From Natronocalculus amylovorans (GTDB lineage: Archaea > Halobacteriota > Halobacteria > Halobacteriales > Haloferacaceae): a stretch of DNA of 64,000 nt. Each line of letters opens with the position of its first letter. Within the stretch, counting starts at the first letter, position 1. This document shows positions 51,551-60,783 of this stretch, one piece after another. The stretch covers positions 62,001-126,000 of the forward strand of contig NZ_JAKRVX010000001.1 in NCBI RefSeq assembly GCF_023638035.1, given 5' to 3'. The position numbers and the translations under genes are program-made. The notes beneath the pieces are model-generated. The model was not told the origin of the DNA, ran no database searches, and saw nothing but the letters and a program-made list of their open reading frames with translations.

Positions 51551-52852
51551 ATGATTGAGTTTCACGTCGCTTTTATTGCCCTTCTTCTTGGAACACAGGC
51601 GTTTTTTACTGCCTTAGCGATCAAAAACGTCAGCTATGCCGATCGTACCGTCACCGAAAAGACTGCATGGTTGAAAGAAACGCTTGATATCGAAGATCAC
51701 AATGAGCTGCTCAACTACCATCGAATCACAACCGCAGCCTCGCAGTTGCAGACGTGGATTGGGCTTGGTGTTCTCTTCGTTGTCCTCTATAGCGGTTTGT
51801 TCACAGAAATTGTAACACTGCTTGCTGCAACTGGAATCGACCCTGTCCTGCAAGGTATTCTTTTCTTTGTTGGTCTTATCATTGCGGCACAGCTGTTTTC
51901 GCTTCCATTCGCAGTACTGCGAACGTTTGGGATCGAAGAGATATTTGGATTCAACAATCAGACTCCAACGCTATTTATACGAGACAAACTAGTTGGCACG
52001 GCTGTTTCGATCGTCTTTGTCGGACTCATCGCAGGGGCAATCCTGTGGTTTATTCAGGCGTTCCCAACATGGTGGTGGGTTGCTGGCTGGGCGCTCGTCA
52101 TCGGATTTAGCCTCACAATGCAGATCATCTATCCGCGTGTGATCGCTCCGCTATTCAATGAGTTTACGCCAGTTGAGGATGGCGAACTCAAAGCTGGCGT
52201 TGAAGATGTATTTGATCGGGCAGGCTTCTCCTGTGAACAGATCTACACGATGGATGCAAGTCGCCGATCGTCGCACCTCAATGCATACTTTACTGGATTT
52301 GGTGAGACCAAACGCGTTGTCCTGTTTGACACATTGGTCGATCGGATGACACTCCCGGCGGTCCAGAGTGTCCTTGCACATGAACTGGCCCATTGGAAGA
52401 AATCCCACATCTGGAAACAGATCGCAAGCAGTGCGATACAGATGGCGATCGTCTTTGCGCTCCTTGGAGTGCTTGTCAGCTACGAACCGCTCTATGCACT
52501 CTTTGGGGTTCCAGAAACCGCAACGTATGCAGGGTTGCTTCTCGCAGTACTCATTGTAGGACCGATTATGGAACTTACATCCCCGATCACAAACAAACTC
52601 TCGCTGAAACACGAGCGAGAGGCGGATGCGTTTGCGGTTTCGGTGATGGATGACGGCCAACCAATGATTGACGCGCTCTCTGCACTCGCACGCGAGAATC
52701 TTGCCAATCCGTTTCCACACCCAACCTACGCAGCGTTTCATTACAGCCACCCTCCGATTCCGGAGCGTATTCGGCTCATTGAAGAACGGATGGAGCGTGA
52801 GCACCGAGCCGACGAACACGACACAACCGGTGTGGCTCCGGGTGATGACTAG
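51551..52852 (+). CDS. M48-family membrane metallopeptidase (Ste24/HtpX-like)
   Basis: A 433-residue integral membrane zinc protease. About six or seven helices surround a cytoplasmic catalytic domain with HELAHWKK (HExxH zinc site, about residue 277) and EREADAFAVS (the third ligand, Glu). The length and N-terminal helices match the CAAX-protease Ste24 group rather than short HtpX. It probably degrades or matures membrane proteins or peptides. Followed after 5 bases by the DUF123 gene, same operon. Confidence 0.9.
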   Translation: MIEFHVAFIALLLGTQAFFTALAIKNVSYADRTVTEKTAWLKETLDIEDHNELLNYHRITTAASQLQTWIGLGVLFVVLYSGLFTEIVTLLAATGIDPVLQGILFFVGLIIAAQLFSLPFAVLRTFGIEEIFGFNNQTPTLFIRDKLVGTAVSIVFVGLIAGAILWFIQAFPTWWWVAGWALVIGFSLTMQIIYPRVIAPLFNEFTPVEDGELKAGVEDVFDRAGFSCEQIYTMDASRRSSHLNAYFTGFGETKRVVLFDTLVDRMTLPAVQSVLAHELAHWKKSHIWKQIASSAIQMAIVFALLGVLVSYEPLYALFGVPETATYAGLLLAVLIVGPIMELTSPITNKLSLKHEREADAFAVSVMDDGQPMIDALSALARENLANPFPHPTYAAFHYSHPPIPERIRLIEERMEREHRADEHDTTGVAPGDD

Positions 52853-52857
52853 TCGCG

Positions 52858-53265
52858 ATGGCAGCGCCCGGTAGCTACGTACTTATTCTCACCATTGCTG
52901 AGCCAACCGCAATTGAGGTCGGTGCACTCGGGACGATCGAGTTCGATGCTGGCGGCTACGCATATGCTGGGAGTGCATTCGGCTCTGGTGGATTACGTCG
53001 GGTTGAGCGGCATCGATCGCTTGCAGTCGGCGATCGGACGGTTCAACACTGGCACATTGATTATCTGCTCACACACGAACAGACAACGCTCTATGAGACT
53101 GTCCAGTACCCACATCGGGATCTCGAATGCGCCCTCTCAGAGAGACTTCCCGGACATCGGGTTGCACAGTTTGGTGCCTCTGACTGTCACTGTGACAGTC
53201 ATTTAGTCTGGAATGAAGATGTTCAATCGTTATCTAGTGGCGCGATCGAACTAATTGAGAAGTAA
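52858..53265 (+). CDS. DUF123 (GIY-YIG-like) protein
   Basis: A 135-residue protein with SYVLILTIAEP, GGYAYAGSAFGSGGLRRVERH and HWHIDYLLTH, a distant GIY-YIG arrangement (YVL...YAYAGSAF) seen in archaeal DUF123 proteins, followed by GASDCHCDSHLVW. The Cys-His-Cys-His cluster may bind zinc. In some archaea this domain is joined to endonuclease III. It begins 5 bases after the M48 gene and ends 13 bases before the convergent gltB stop. Confidence 0.87.
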   Translation: MAAPGSYVLILTIAEPTAIEVGALGTIEFDAGGYAYAGSAFGSGGLRRVERHRSLAVGDRTVQHWHIDYLLTHEQTTLYETVQYPHRDLECALSERLPGHRVAQFGASDCHCDSHLVWNEDVQSLSSGAIELIEK

Positions 53266-53278
53266 TGTTGGGCTGCGT

Positions 53279-56200
53279 TTAATCGTCGCCTGAGACGGCT
53301 TCCGCACCAATCGTGCTATCAGCTGCAGCGTCTGCTGATTCTGGAAGCTCTTTACGAACATCCGCACCACGACCGTCTTCAATTACTTCTGCATATGCAT
53401 CTGGGAAGACACGAACGAATTTTTCACGCGCGGTTGCCCACTCTTCAAGCAGCGCTGTTGCCTTTTCGCTACCAGTGTAGGTGGCGTGATTCTCAAGCAG
53501 TCGTGTCAGCATCTGTTCGTCGCTTTCTGTGAGTTCGTTCGAAAGCGAGACCATCTCCATATTGACCTTTGTCTCGAATGTTCCGTCTGGATCGTAGACG
53601 TATGCAACACCACCGGACATTCCAGCACCAAAGTTCCGTCCAGTCTCCCCAAGCACAGCAACGGCACCGCCGGTCATGTACTCACAGCCATGGTCACCAA
53701 CACCTTCGACAACGGCTTTTACACCGGAGTTTCTGACTGCGAACCGCTCACCTGCAACGCCGTTAATATACGCTTCTCCCTCTGTGGCACCGTACAGTGC
53801 AACGTTTCCAATAAGGATATTCTCATCTGCGTTGTAGGCTGCAGTCTCCGGTGTCCGAATAACGAGTTTGCCGCCGGAGAGGCCTTTTCCGACGTAGTCG
53901 TTGGCTGCTCCTGTGAGGTTCATCGTCACCCCATTTGCGAGGAATGCACCGAAGCTCTGCCCCGCAATCCCATCGAAATCGATCGAGATCGTATCATCTG
54001 CGAGACCCTCACCACCGTATGCTTTTGAGATCCTGTTTGAGAGCGTGGCACCGACAGCCCGGTCAACATTTGAGATCTCGCGGGCAAGTGATACAGGCGT
54101 ACCGTCTTCGATCGCAGGAGCTGCTTCGGTTAAGAGATCCCAATCAAGTTGTGTCTCCATGTCTGCATGGTGTTGCTCGCGCGTTTTGATCCGTTGTTCA
54201 CCTGCAGTTGGCGCAATCACGGTTGAGAGGTCAAGGTGCTTTGCTTTCTCGTGATCGGTGATCCGTTGTTCAAGTATCTCTGGACGGCCGATCATCTCAT
54301 CAAGCGTTTTGAAGCCAAGCTCCGCCATAATCTCACGGAGTTCCTCAGCCATGAACGCCATGTAGTTGATGACGTGGTCAGGCTGCCCTGGGAAGCGGTT
54401 TCTCAGATTTTCGTCCTGTGTTGCGACACCGACCGGGCAGGTATTTGCGTGGCACTGCCGGGCCATCACACAGCCAGATGTCACGAGTGCAGAGGTCCCG
54501 AAGCCGTACTCTTCGGCACCAAGCAATGCAGCAACTGCGATATCGCGGCCGGTTTTCATGCCACCATCTGCGGAGACACGAATCCGATCACGAAGCCCGG
54601 TTGCACAGAGCATCTGATTTGCCTCTGCGAGGCCAAGTTCCCACGGAAGCCCTGCATTTTTAATTGATGTTTTTGGGGATGCTCCAGTGCCACCGTCATG
54701 GCCGGAAATGTGAACCACATCTGCGTTTGCTTTTGCGACACCTGCTGCGATCGTCCCGATTCCTGCTTCCGAGACGAGTTTGACGTTGATATCTGCGTCC
54801 GGGTTTGCGGCTTTGAGATCGTGAATAAGCTGTTTGAGATCCTCAATCGAGTAGATGTCGTGCAGTGGCGGTGGTGAAATAAGCCCAACACCAGGTGTTG
54901 CATAGCGGACGTGTGCGATCATCTCATTTACTTTTCGACCTGGAAGATGACCTCCTTCGCCTGGTTTCGATCCCTGTGCCATCTTGATCTGCAGTTCGTC
55001 AGCAGAGGTAAGATAGTGGGAGGTGACACCAAACCGGCCGGATGCAACCTGTTTTACGTTGCACTCTTTCTCAGTGCCAAATCGCTCCGGTGGCTCTCCA
55101 CCCTCTCCAGTGTTGGATTTGCCACCGATACGGTTCATTGCGATCGAGTTGTTCTCATGCGCCTCCGGTGAGAGGCTCCCCAGACTCATCGCCGCGGTTG
55201 TGAAGCGTGTGACGATCTCTTCGACCGGCTCAACTTCTTCGATCGGCACTGGCTGACGGTCAGACGTAAATTCGAGAAGACCGCGGAGCGTCTGCAAGTT
55301 CTCGTTTTGATCGTTGATCATCTCCGCGAACTCGTTGTATCGCTCGTAGTCACCCGACCGAACCGCTTGTTGAAGCGTCCCGACAGTCTTTGGATTCCAC
55401 TGGTGGTAGATCCCAGTTGACCGGTGTTCGTACTCGCCTTGCGTCTCCAACTCTGGGTCAGCACCAAATCCAACTGCATGGCGGGTTCGAAGGTCTCCCT
55501 CGATCTGTTCAAGGCCGATACCTTCAGTTCTAATCTCGGTGCCTTCGAAGTACTCTGCAACGAGTCCTGAATCCAGGCCGACTGCCTCGAAGATTTGTGC
55601 GCCTTGATAGGATTCAACCGTTGAGATACCCATCTTGGCCATGATCTTCAACAACCCGTGTTCGAGCGCGTGAATATACTGCTTGATTGCGTGGCTCTCA
55701 TCCGCACCGTCTGGGCCGGCAACAAGGTCTGAAATTGTTTGATACGCAAGGTACGGATTCACCGCGCCGGCACCGTATCCAATCAGTGTTGCAAGGTGGT
55801 GTACCTCCCGTGGGTCGCCGGATTCGACGACAAGTCCAACCTCGGTTCGGAGTCCATGACGGACAAGGTCATGGTGGACACCACCGGTTGCAAGCAGGCT
55901 TGGAATTGGAATTGAATCGGTGTCAGTCGTCCGATCGGAGAGCACAATAATATCTGCACCATCTGCAATTGCCTCTCTGGCATCGGTTCGAAGGGTTTCG
56001 ATCGCAGTTTCGAGATCCGTTTCTGGATCGTACGTCATCTCCAATACTGCGGTCGTAAATCCATCTGCCTCCGGTGTGAGCCCTTTGATTGTTGCAGTCT
56101 GTTCATCAGTCAGCACCGGTGAGTCTAACACGAGTTGGTGTGCATGATCCGCCGTTTCATCCAACAGATTTTGTTGTGCACCAAGCCTTGACTGAAGGCT

Positions 56201-57826
56201 TGTCACCAACTCTTCGCGGATGTAATCAATCGGCGGATTCGAAACCTGTGCGAACAGCTGCTTGAAGTAGGTGAATAGCGGGCGGTTGAACTCCGAAAGA
56301 ACAGACAGCGGTGTATCATCACCCATTGAGCCAACGGGGTCTTTTCCTTGGTTCGCCATCGGCTCAAGAAGATGATTGAGTTGGTCAGTTGTGTAACCAA
56401 ACGCTGCCTGATGGGCTCGAAGCGAACTCACATCTGCCTGTGGAATATAGCTCTCCCCTGCGATCGACCCCAAATCAACCTGCTGGTCATCAACCCACTC
56501 ACCGTATTTATCATCTAATAGCCCGTCGAACACTTCCGCATCCGGGATGACTCGGCCTGCATCAGGGTCCGCCATGAAGATCTGTCCTGGCTGTAGCCGG
56601 CCGCGTTCTTTGATTTTGCTTGGGTCAGTCTCGAGTGCGCCTGCTTCGCTGGCAACAATGAGCCGCCCATTTGTCGTGACATCGTATCGACATGGGCGAA
56701 GTCCGTTCCGATCGAGCACCGCTGCAACCTTGTCACCATCAGTGGCTGCAACGAGCGCTGGACCATCCCATGGTTCGACAAGGCTTGCGTGGTAATCATA
56801 CCAGTCGCGTCGATCGTCATCCATGAGGTGGTCATTCTCGTACGCCTCTGGAATGAGCATCCGAAGGACGTGTGGAAGCTCACGACCGGTGTTCAACAGG
56901 AGTTCAACGACGTTATCGACGCTTGCAGTGTCAGATTGGTCCGCGACAGTAATCGGCTTAAGCGTCTCAATCTCCTCACCAAATGCATCATGCTGGAGGG
57001 CAGACTCACGAGCACGCATCCAGTTTACGTTGCCACGAATAGTGTTAATCTCGCCGTTGTGGATGACGTTTCGGTATGGATGTGCGAGGTGCCACGCGCC
57101 GAGCGTGTTCGTCGAAAATCGTGCGTGAACAAGCACGAGCTGGCTTTCCATCCGCTCATCTTGTAGGTCAAGATAATACTCACGGAGCTGCTCGCCTTTG
57201 AGGAGTCCCTTGTAAACGAGGGTTTTGCGGCTGAGAGAGCAGATGTAGAATCGGCCTGCCCCGTCAATTGTCTCTGCCTCCGTTTCGACTGCCCGCCGCG
57301 CAATATAAAGCGCTCTGTCAAATGCGTCTGGTTCAAGGCTGTCATCTTGTGGCGTGACAAACGGCTGAACAGTGACCGGCTCAGAATCAAGTGCTGTTTT
57401 TCCGAGGTCGCTGTTATTTGTTGGGACGTCACGCCAGTAGAATACATCCAATCCATATTCGTTGAGCGTGGACTCAAATACGTCTCGGAGCTCAGACTGA
57501 ACTGCCTCATCGTGTGGCATAAAAACGGACCCAACAGCATACTGCGCTGGAAGGTCACCAACGTCACTCGCAAAGAAGGAATCCGGACGCTGGATCATAA
57601 TTCCGGCACCGTCGCCAGTATTCTCTTCAGCACCGGTTGTCCCTCGATGTTCGAGGTTCTCTAAGAGATCAATTGCATCAGAAACAACAGCATGAGATGC
57701 GCTGTTTTCAAGATCAATTACCGCTCCGACACCGCAGTTGGACCGATCGTCGGTCGGGTCAGCAAGACCGAGGGGCCCATCGTGTACGCTCTCACGTACG
57801 TGGGTGTCACTGTGTGGCTTGGTCAT
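53279..57826 (-). CDS. gltB: Glutamate synthase, large subunit (ferredoxin- or NADPH-type)
   Basis: A 1515-residue enzyme making glutamate from 2-oxoglutarate and glutamine amide nitrogen. The class-II amidotransferase domain has its nucleophile Cys31 in SNCGVGAV, so a 30-residue propeptide must be removed. The central and FMN domains follow, with the glutamate-synthase beta/alpha barrel. The 3Fe-4S cysteines are in CVMARQCHANTCPVG, and the C-terminal part is a right-handed GXGXG beta-helix (GKGLSGGKLVIR, GGAVAVLGETG). No small subunit is adjacent, so the ferredoxin type is likely but unproven. Confidence 0.96.
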   Translation of the reverse strand: MTKPHSDTHVRESVHDGPLGLADPTDDRSNCGVGAVIDLENSASHAVVSDAIDLLENLEHRGTTGAEENTGDGAGIMIQRPDSFFASDVGDLPAQYAVGSVFMPHDEAVQSELRDVFESTLNEYGLDVFYWRDVPTNNSDLGKTALDSEPVTVQPFVTPQDDSLEPDAFDRALYIARRAVETEAETIDGAGRFYICSLSRKTLVYKGLLKGEQLREYYLDLQDERMESQLVLVHARFSTNTLGAWHLAHPYRNVIHNGEINTIRGNVNWMRARESALQHDAFGEEIETLKPITVADQSDTASVDNVVELLLNTGRELPHVLRMLIPEAYENDHLMDDDRRDWYDYHASLVEPWDGPALVAATDGDKVAAVLDRNGLRPCRYDVTTNGRLIVASEAGALETDPSKIKERGRLQPGQIFMADPDAGRVIPDAEVFDGLLDDKYGEWVDDQQVDLGSIAGESYIPQADVSSLRAHQAAFGYTTDQLNHLLEPMANQGKDPVGSMGDDTPLSVLSEFNRPLFTYFKQLFAQVSNPPIDYIREELVTSLQSRLGAQQNLLDETADHAHQLVLDSPVLTDEQTATIKGLTPEADGFTTAVLEMTYDPETDLETAIETLRTDAREAIADGADIIVLSDRTTDTDSIPIPSLLATGGVHHDLVRHGLRTEVGLVVESGDPREVHHLATLIGYGAGAVNPYLAYQTISDLVAGPDGADESHAIKQYIHALEHGLLKIMAKMGISTVESYQGAQIFEAVGLDSGLVAEYFEGTEIRTEGIGLEQIEGDLRTRHAVGFGADPELETQGEYEHRSTGIYHQWNPKTVGTLQQAVRSGDYERYNEFAEMINDQNENLQTLRGLLEFTSDRQPVPIEEVEPVEEIVTRFTTAAMSLGSLSPEAHENNSIAMNRIGGKSNTGEGGEPPERFGTEKECNVKQVASGRFGVTSHYLTSADELQIKMAQGSKPGEGGHLPGRKVNEMIAHVRYATPGVGLISPPPLHDIYSIEDLKQLIHDLKAANPDADINVKLVSEAGIGTIAAGVAKANADVVHISGHDGGTGASPKTSIKNAGLPWELGLAEANQMLCATGLRDRIRVSADGGMKTGRDIAVAALLGAEEYGFGTSALVTSGCVMARQCHANTCPVGVATQDENLRNRFPGQPDHVINYMAFMAEELREIMAELGFKTLDEMIGRPEILEQRITDHEKAKHLDLSTVIAPTAGEQRIKTREQHHADMETQLDWDLLTEAAPAIEDGTPVSLAREISNVDRAVGATLSNRISKAYGGEGLADDTISIDFDGIAGQSFGAFLANGVTMNLTGAANDYVGKGLSGGKLVIRTPETAAYNADENILIGNVALYGATEGEAYINGVAGERFAVRNSGVKAVVEGVGDHGCEYMTGGAVAVLGETGRNFGAGMSGGVAYVYDPDGTFETKVNMEMVSLSNELTESDEQMLTRLLENHATYTGSEKATALLEEWATAREKFVRVFPDAYAEVIEDGRGADVRKELPESADAAADSTIGAEAVSGDD

Positions 57827-57995
57827 GTGTTTCTACTTCTCGTAGCCAAATAAATCACTGACCCTGAAGGGATAAGGGTTCATTAGCCACATATAAGGAC
57901 ATAGTAGGTAATTGATATTCATAGGTTTGTAACGAATTGTCGTGGTTTCTCACTAATGATTACTGTAGAAGCCGATCGGAAATAGAACGTGATAC

Positions 57996-59459
57996 TCAGT
58001 AGTTCTTTGCGAAGTACGCTGTCTGTGTTGCCTGTTCGCCGCAGATTGAACAGACTGCATCGTCATCGAGCGCTTCGTCATCGTCGAACGGACACATCAC
58101 AATCTCAGCGGAGAGTGGCTCTTTGATCACATCTTCACAGGATTCGTCGCCACACCATGGTGTTTTAACATAGCCGCCGTGTTGGCCGATCGTTCCGAGT
58201 ATCTCCTCGCGAGAATCTGCCTCACGAACGTTCTCTGCAAGATTCTCTTCGGCGGTTGCATAGAGTTTTGCGTACACTTCATCGAAGTGGTCAATAACAG
58301 CCTCTGCAATGCCGTCTCGATCCTCTTTTGTGGATTCACCATCCGGACGATGGACAACCGTAATCTCTTCATCAGCAACCTCATACGGCCCAATCTCGAA
58401 TCGAACCGGGACACCTTTCAGTTCCCACTCGTTGAATTTGAAGCCAGGGTTGTGCTGTTCGCGTGCGTCAAGCTCGACGCGAATCCCTGCATCTTCAAGT
58501 TCTTTTTTAACGCCTTCGGCGTAGGAGAGCACTTCTTCTTGGGTATCCTCTTGCCAGATTGGAACAATGACAACCTGCTCAGGGGCGATCGTTGGCGGTA
58601 GGACGAGTCCCTGATCATCCGAGTGGGTCATAATGAGTGCACCGAGCGATCGCCACGAGAGCCCCCATGAGGTCGTGTGCGCTGCCTGGATCTCATCATC
58701 TTCATCGGAGTAGGTGATGTCGAACGCTTCTGCAAAGGAGGTTCCAAGGTGATGGCTTGTTCCAGCTTGCACTGACTTTCCATCCGGCATCAACGCTTCA
58801 ACAGTTGTGGTTGTGTGTGCGCCTGGGAACTTGTCGTGATCCGGTTTCTGTCCACGGAGAACCGGTATCGCAAGCAGATCCTCGTACATCGACTGATACT
58901 GATCAAGTCGCGTGATCGTCTCCTCCCATGCATCGTCATGCGTTTCGTGGGCTGTATGGCCCTCCTGCCAGAGGAACTCTTTTGTCCGGAAGAACGGTTT
59001 TGTGTCCGTTGCTTCCCATCTGACGACAGAGGCCCATTGGTTGACACGGAGCGGGAGATCTCGATGGCTGCGAACCCACTGTGCCATATACGGCGCAATG
59101 ATGGATTCGCTTGTTGGACGGACTGCAAGCCGTTCTTCAAGTTCGTCATGGCCGCCGTGAGTTACCCATGCAACCTCCGGATCGAAGCCCTCAACAATAT
59201 CTTTCTCTCGTTCAAGATAGCTCTCCGGAATAAATAACGGGAAGTACGCGTTCTGGACACCGGTTTTTTTGAATTTGGCATCGAGGTTCTGTTGGATCGA
59301 TTCCCACAGGGCATAGCCGCGCGGACGGGTGATAATGAACCCGCTCATCCCCTCTGGGGCGTAGTTCGCTAAGCCAGCCTTTTGCACGACTTCAGCGTAC
59401 CACTCACCAGTGTTGTGTTCTTTGGACTCGGTGATTCCGAGCTCCTGGTTTTTACTCAT
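57996..59459 (-). CDS. proS: Prolyl-tRNA synthetase (archaeal type)
   Basis: A 487-residue class-II aminoacyl-tRNA synthetase. It has the short archaeal/eukaryotic layout without an editing insert. Motif 2 is seen as VVRWEATDTKPFFRTKEFLWQEGHTAH, and motif 3 lies in the 260s as AHTTSWGLSWRSLGALIM. The anticodon-binding domain follows, then a C-terminal zinc region with paired cysteines (WCGDESCED ... CSICGEQ) and the ending YFAKNY typical of this type. ATG at 59459 (MSKNQELGITESKEHN). Confidence 0.96.
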   Translation of the reverse strand: MSKNQELGITESKEHNTGEWYAEVVQKAGLANYAPEGMSGFIITRPRGYALWESIQQNLDAKFKKTGVQNAYFPLFIPESYLEREKDIVEGFDPEVAWVTHGGHDELEERLAVRPTSESIIAPYMAQWVRSHRDLPLRVNQWASVVRWEATDTKPFFRTKEFLWQEGHTAHETHDDAWEETITRLDQYQSMYEDLLAIPVLRGQKPDHDKFPGAHTTTTVEALMPDGKSVQAGTSHHLGTSFAEAFDITYSDEDDEIQAAHTTSWGLSWRSLGALIMTHSDDQGLVLPPTIAPEQVVIVPIWQEDTQEEVLSYAEGVKKELEDAGIRVELDAREQHNPGFKFNEWELKGVPVRFEIGPYEVADEEITVVHRPDGESTKEDRDGIAEAVIDHFDEVYAKLYATAEENLAENVREADSREEILGTIGQHGGYVKTPWCGDESCEDVIKEPLSAEIVMCPFDDDEALDDDAVCSICGEQATQTAYFAKNY

Positions 59460-59530
59460 TACTCGTTGATTTCGGAGCGTAGGCTTAAAACGTGCGAAGC
59501 AGTGGTACTCCGTGTCAATCGTTCGCTCAA

Positions 59531-60019
59531 TCAGATGGCTCCTGAAAAGTCTACGTCTACATCGAGGGTGTATTCTTTCAGCTCATCACCGTCCGTATCA
59601 AAAACGAACCACCCACGAAACGGCGTGTCGTTGAGAAGGTAGGGGAACCAGTACCGATCGTCCGCCCACATGCGATCGTACGGAAGCGAATCCGTGTCGA
59701 ACCAGTGTGGGATTGCCTCATCTGTCTGTGCAGGCGTCCCGGAAAGGCCAGTTGCACGAAAGACGTGAATAAAAAATGCAGCCTCATCCCCGTGGATAAA
59801 CGTAAACTCACCCGCTTTTTCGACGCCGGTTGGTGTCGCGGCGATCTCTTCTTGTGTTTCTCTGATTACGCATTCCGTTGGTGATTCCCCCGGCTCAACC
59901 TTCCCGCCTGGCCCGATTATTTTGCCTTCACCAATGCCCCGCTGCTTCTCGATAAGGAGTGCTCGATCGTCAACGATCGGATGACAGACAGTTGCTTCCG
60001 GAAGCGCTTCAGTTTCCAT
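59531..60019 (-). CDS. NUDIX hydrolase
   Basis: A 162-residue pyrophosphohydrolase. The Nudix box GGKVEPGESPTECVIRETQEE is complete with the REtqEE core. N-terminal VCHPIVDDRALLIEKQRGIGEGKIIGPG and C-terminal YWFPYLLNDTPFRGWFVFD resemble 8-oxo-dGTP diphosphatase (MutT/MTH1-like) proteins. Substrate is inferred. Same strand as the unknown gene 39 bases upstream. Confidence 0.9.
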   Translation of the reverse strand: METEALPEATVCHPIVDDRALLIEKQRGIGEGKIIGPGGKVEPGESPTECVIRETQEEIAATPTGVEKAGEFTFIHGDEAAFFIHVFRATGLSGTPAQTDEAIPHWFDTDSLPYDRMWADDRYWFPYLLNDTPFRGWFVFDTDGDELKEYTLDVDVDFSGAI

Positions 60020-60058
60020 TCGTGTTGGAGTGGTTCGTAACCGTGAGCAAAAAAGGCG

Positions 60059-60541
60059 CTATTCGATCGAGAACGGACTCTTCTGTTCTCGCCAACTCCA
60101 GCCCGGAAGCCGCGTTTGAAAACCCGCTGCAAGCGCAGCATCGAGGTCGTCTACACCTGCATTCTCCGTCTCATCACCGTGCACATGGATATCCGCAAAG
60201 TGAAATGTGGCTTGAGCGAGCAACGCAAGCGGTTGCTCGCCTGCAACTGTCGCCGCAAGCTCTCTACCAAGAATCTCATCAACGATGAATCCGGGATAAT
60301 CTCCCGCAACGTCAAGCTCTCGGAGTATCCGACAGTATGCAGCCACATTGACTGCGATGTCTCCGCGCGCGAAGAGATCAATCACCGCAGCGTGATACTG
60401 CTCGATCGTAATATGGTCAACATTCGTCTCAAAAAGGACGCCAAGCCGATCGCGCGTCTCATTGATGATGGCCACAATCTGCTCATCACGGCGGAGTATC
60501 CAGTCACGCTCCGCCCGAACAACCGATGGAGTGATGTTCAT
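60059..60541 (-). CDS. Uncharacterised conserved protein
   Basis: A 160-residue soluble protein, mainly helical, starting MNITPSVVRAERDWILRRDE. Segments such as VLFETNVDHITIEQYH and VAAYCRILREL are well structured but match no domain I recognise. It is divergent from the aCPSF1 gene (about 240 bases between starts) and in line with the NUDIX gene. Codon use is normal. Confidence 0.65.
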   Translation of the reverse strand: MNITPSVVRAERDWILRRDEQIVAIINETRDRLGVLFETNVDHITIEQYHAAVIDLFARGDIAVNVAAYCRILRELDVAGDYPGFIVDEILGRELAATVAGEQPLALLAQATFHFADIHVHGDETENAGVDDLDAALAAGFQTRLPGWSWREQKSPFSIE

Positions 60542-60580
60542 ATGACCGAAACGTCGTCAAAACCCTTCGGTTTTGCGAAG

Positions 60581-60590
60581 GCTTTTATAA
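60581..60590 (+). promoter_or_regulatory. Likely TATA element upstream of aCPSF1
   Basis: GCTTTTATAA is a good TATA match in the 60542-60783 intergenic stretch. If used, transcription would start near 60610 and leave a leader of about 170 bases, long for a haloarchaeon. Confidence 0.35.
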
Positions 60591-60712
60591 CAAAGAGGCG
60601 ATACTGCCGACTAAGCGGGTTTTCGCTGACTGTTCCCGCATTCGTACACCTATCAGACAGTATTTACAGTATGTACCCGGTCGGTATGAGACGTTTCAGT
60701 AGAGAATTGAAA

Positions 60713-60729
60713 CGGAGGCTCCGCCTCCG
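60713..60729 (+). promoter_or_regulatory. Perfect hairpin in the aCPSF1 leader
   Basis: CGGAGGC and GCCTCCG form a 7-bp GC-rich stem with a TCC loop, ending 54 bases before the ATG. As it lies in the predicted leader of a gene for an RNA 3'-end-cutting nuclease, it could be a target for self-control, which is speculation. Confidence 0.35.
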
Positions 60730-60783
60730 CTCCCAATCTCAGGTTGCTGAGTCGTATCCTGCCGTCACGGACTTCTCCGAGAT

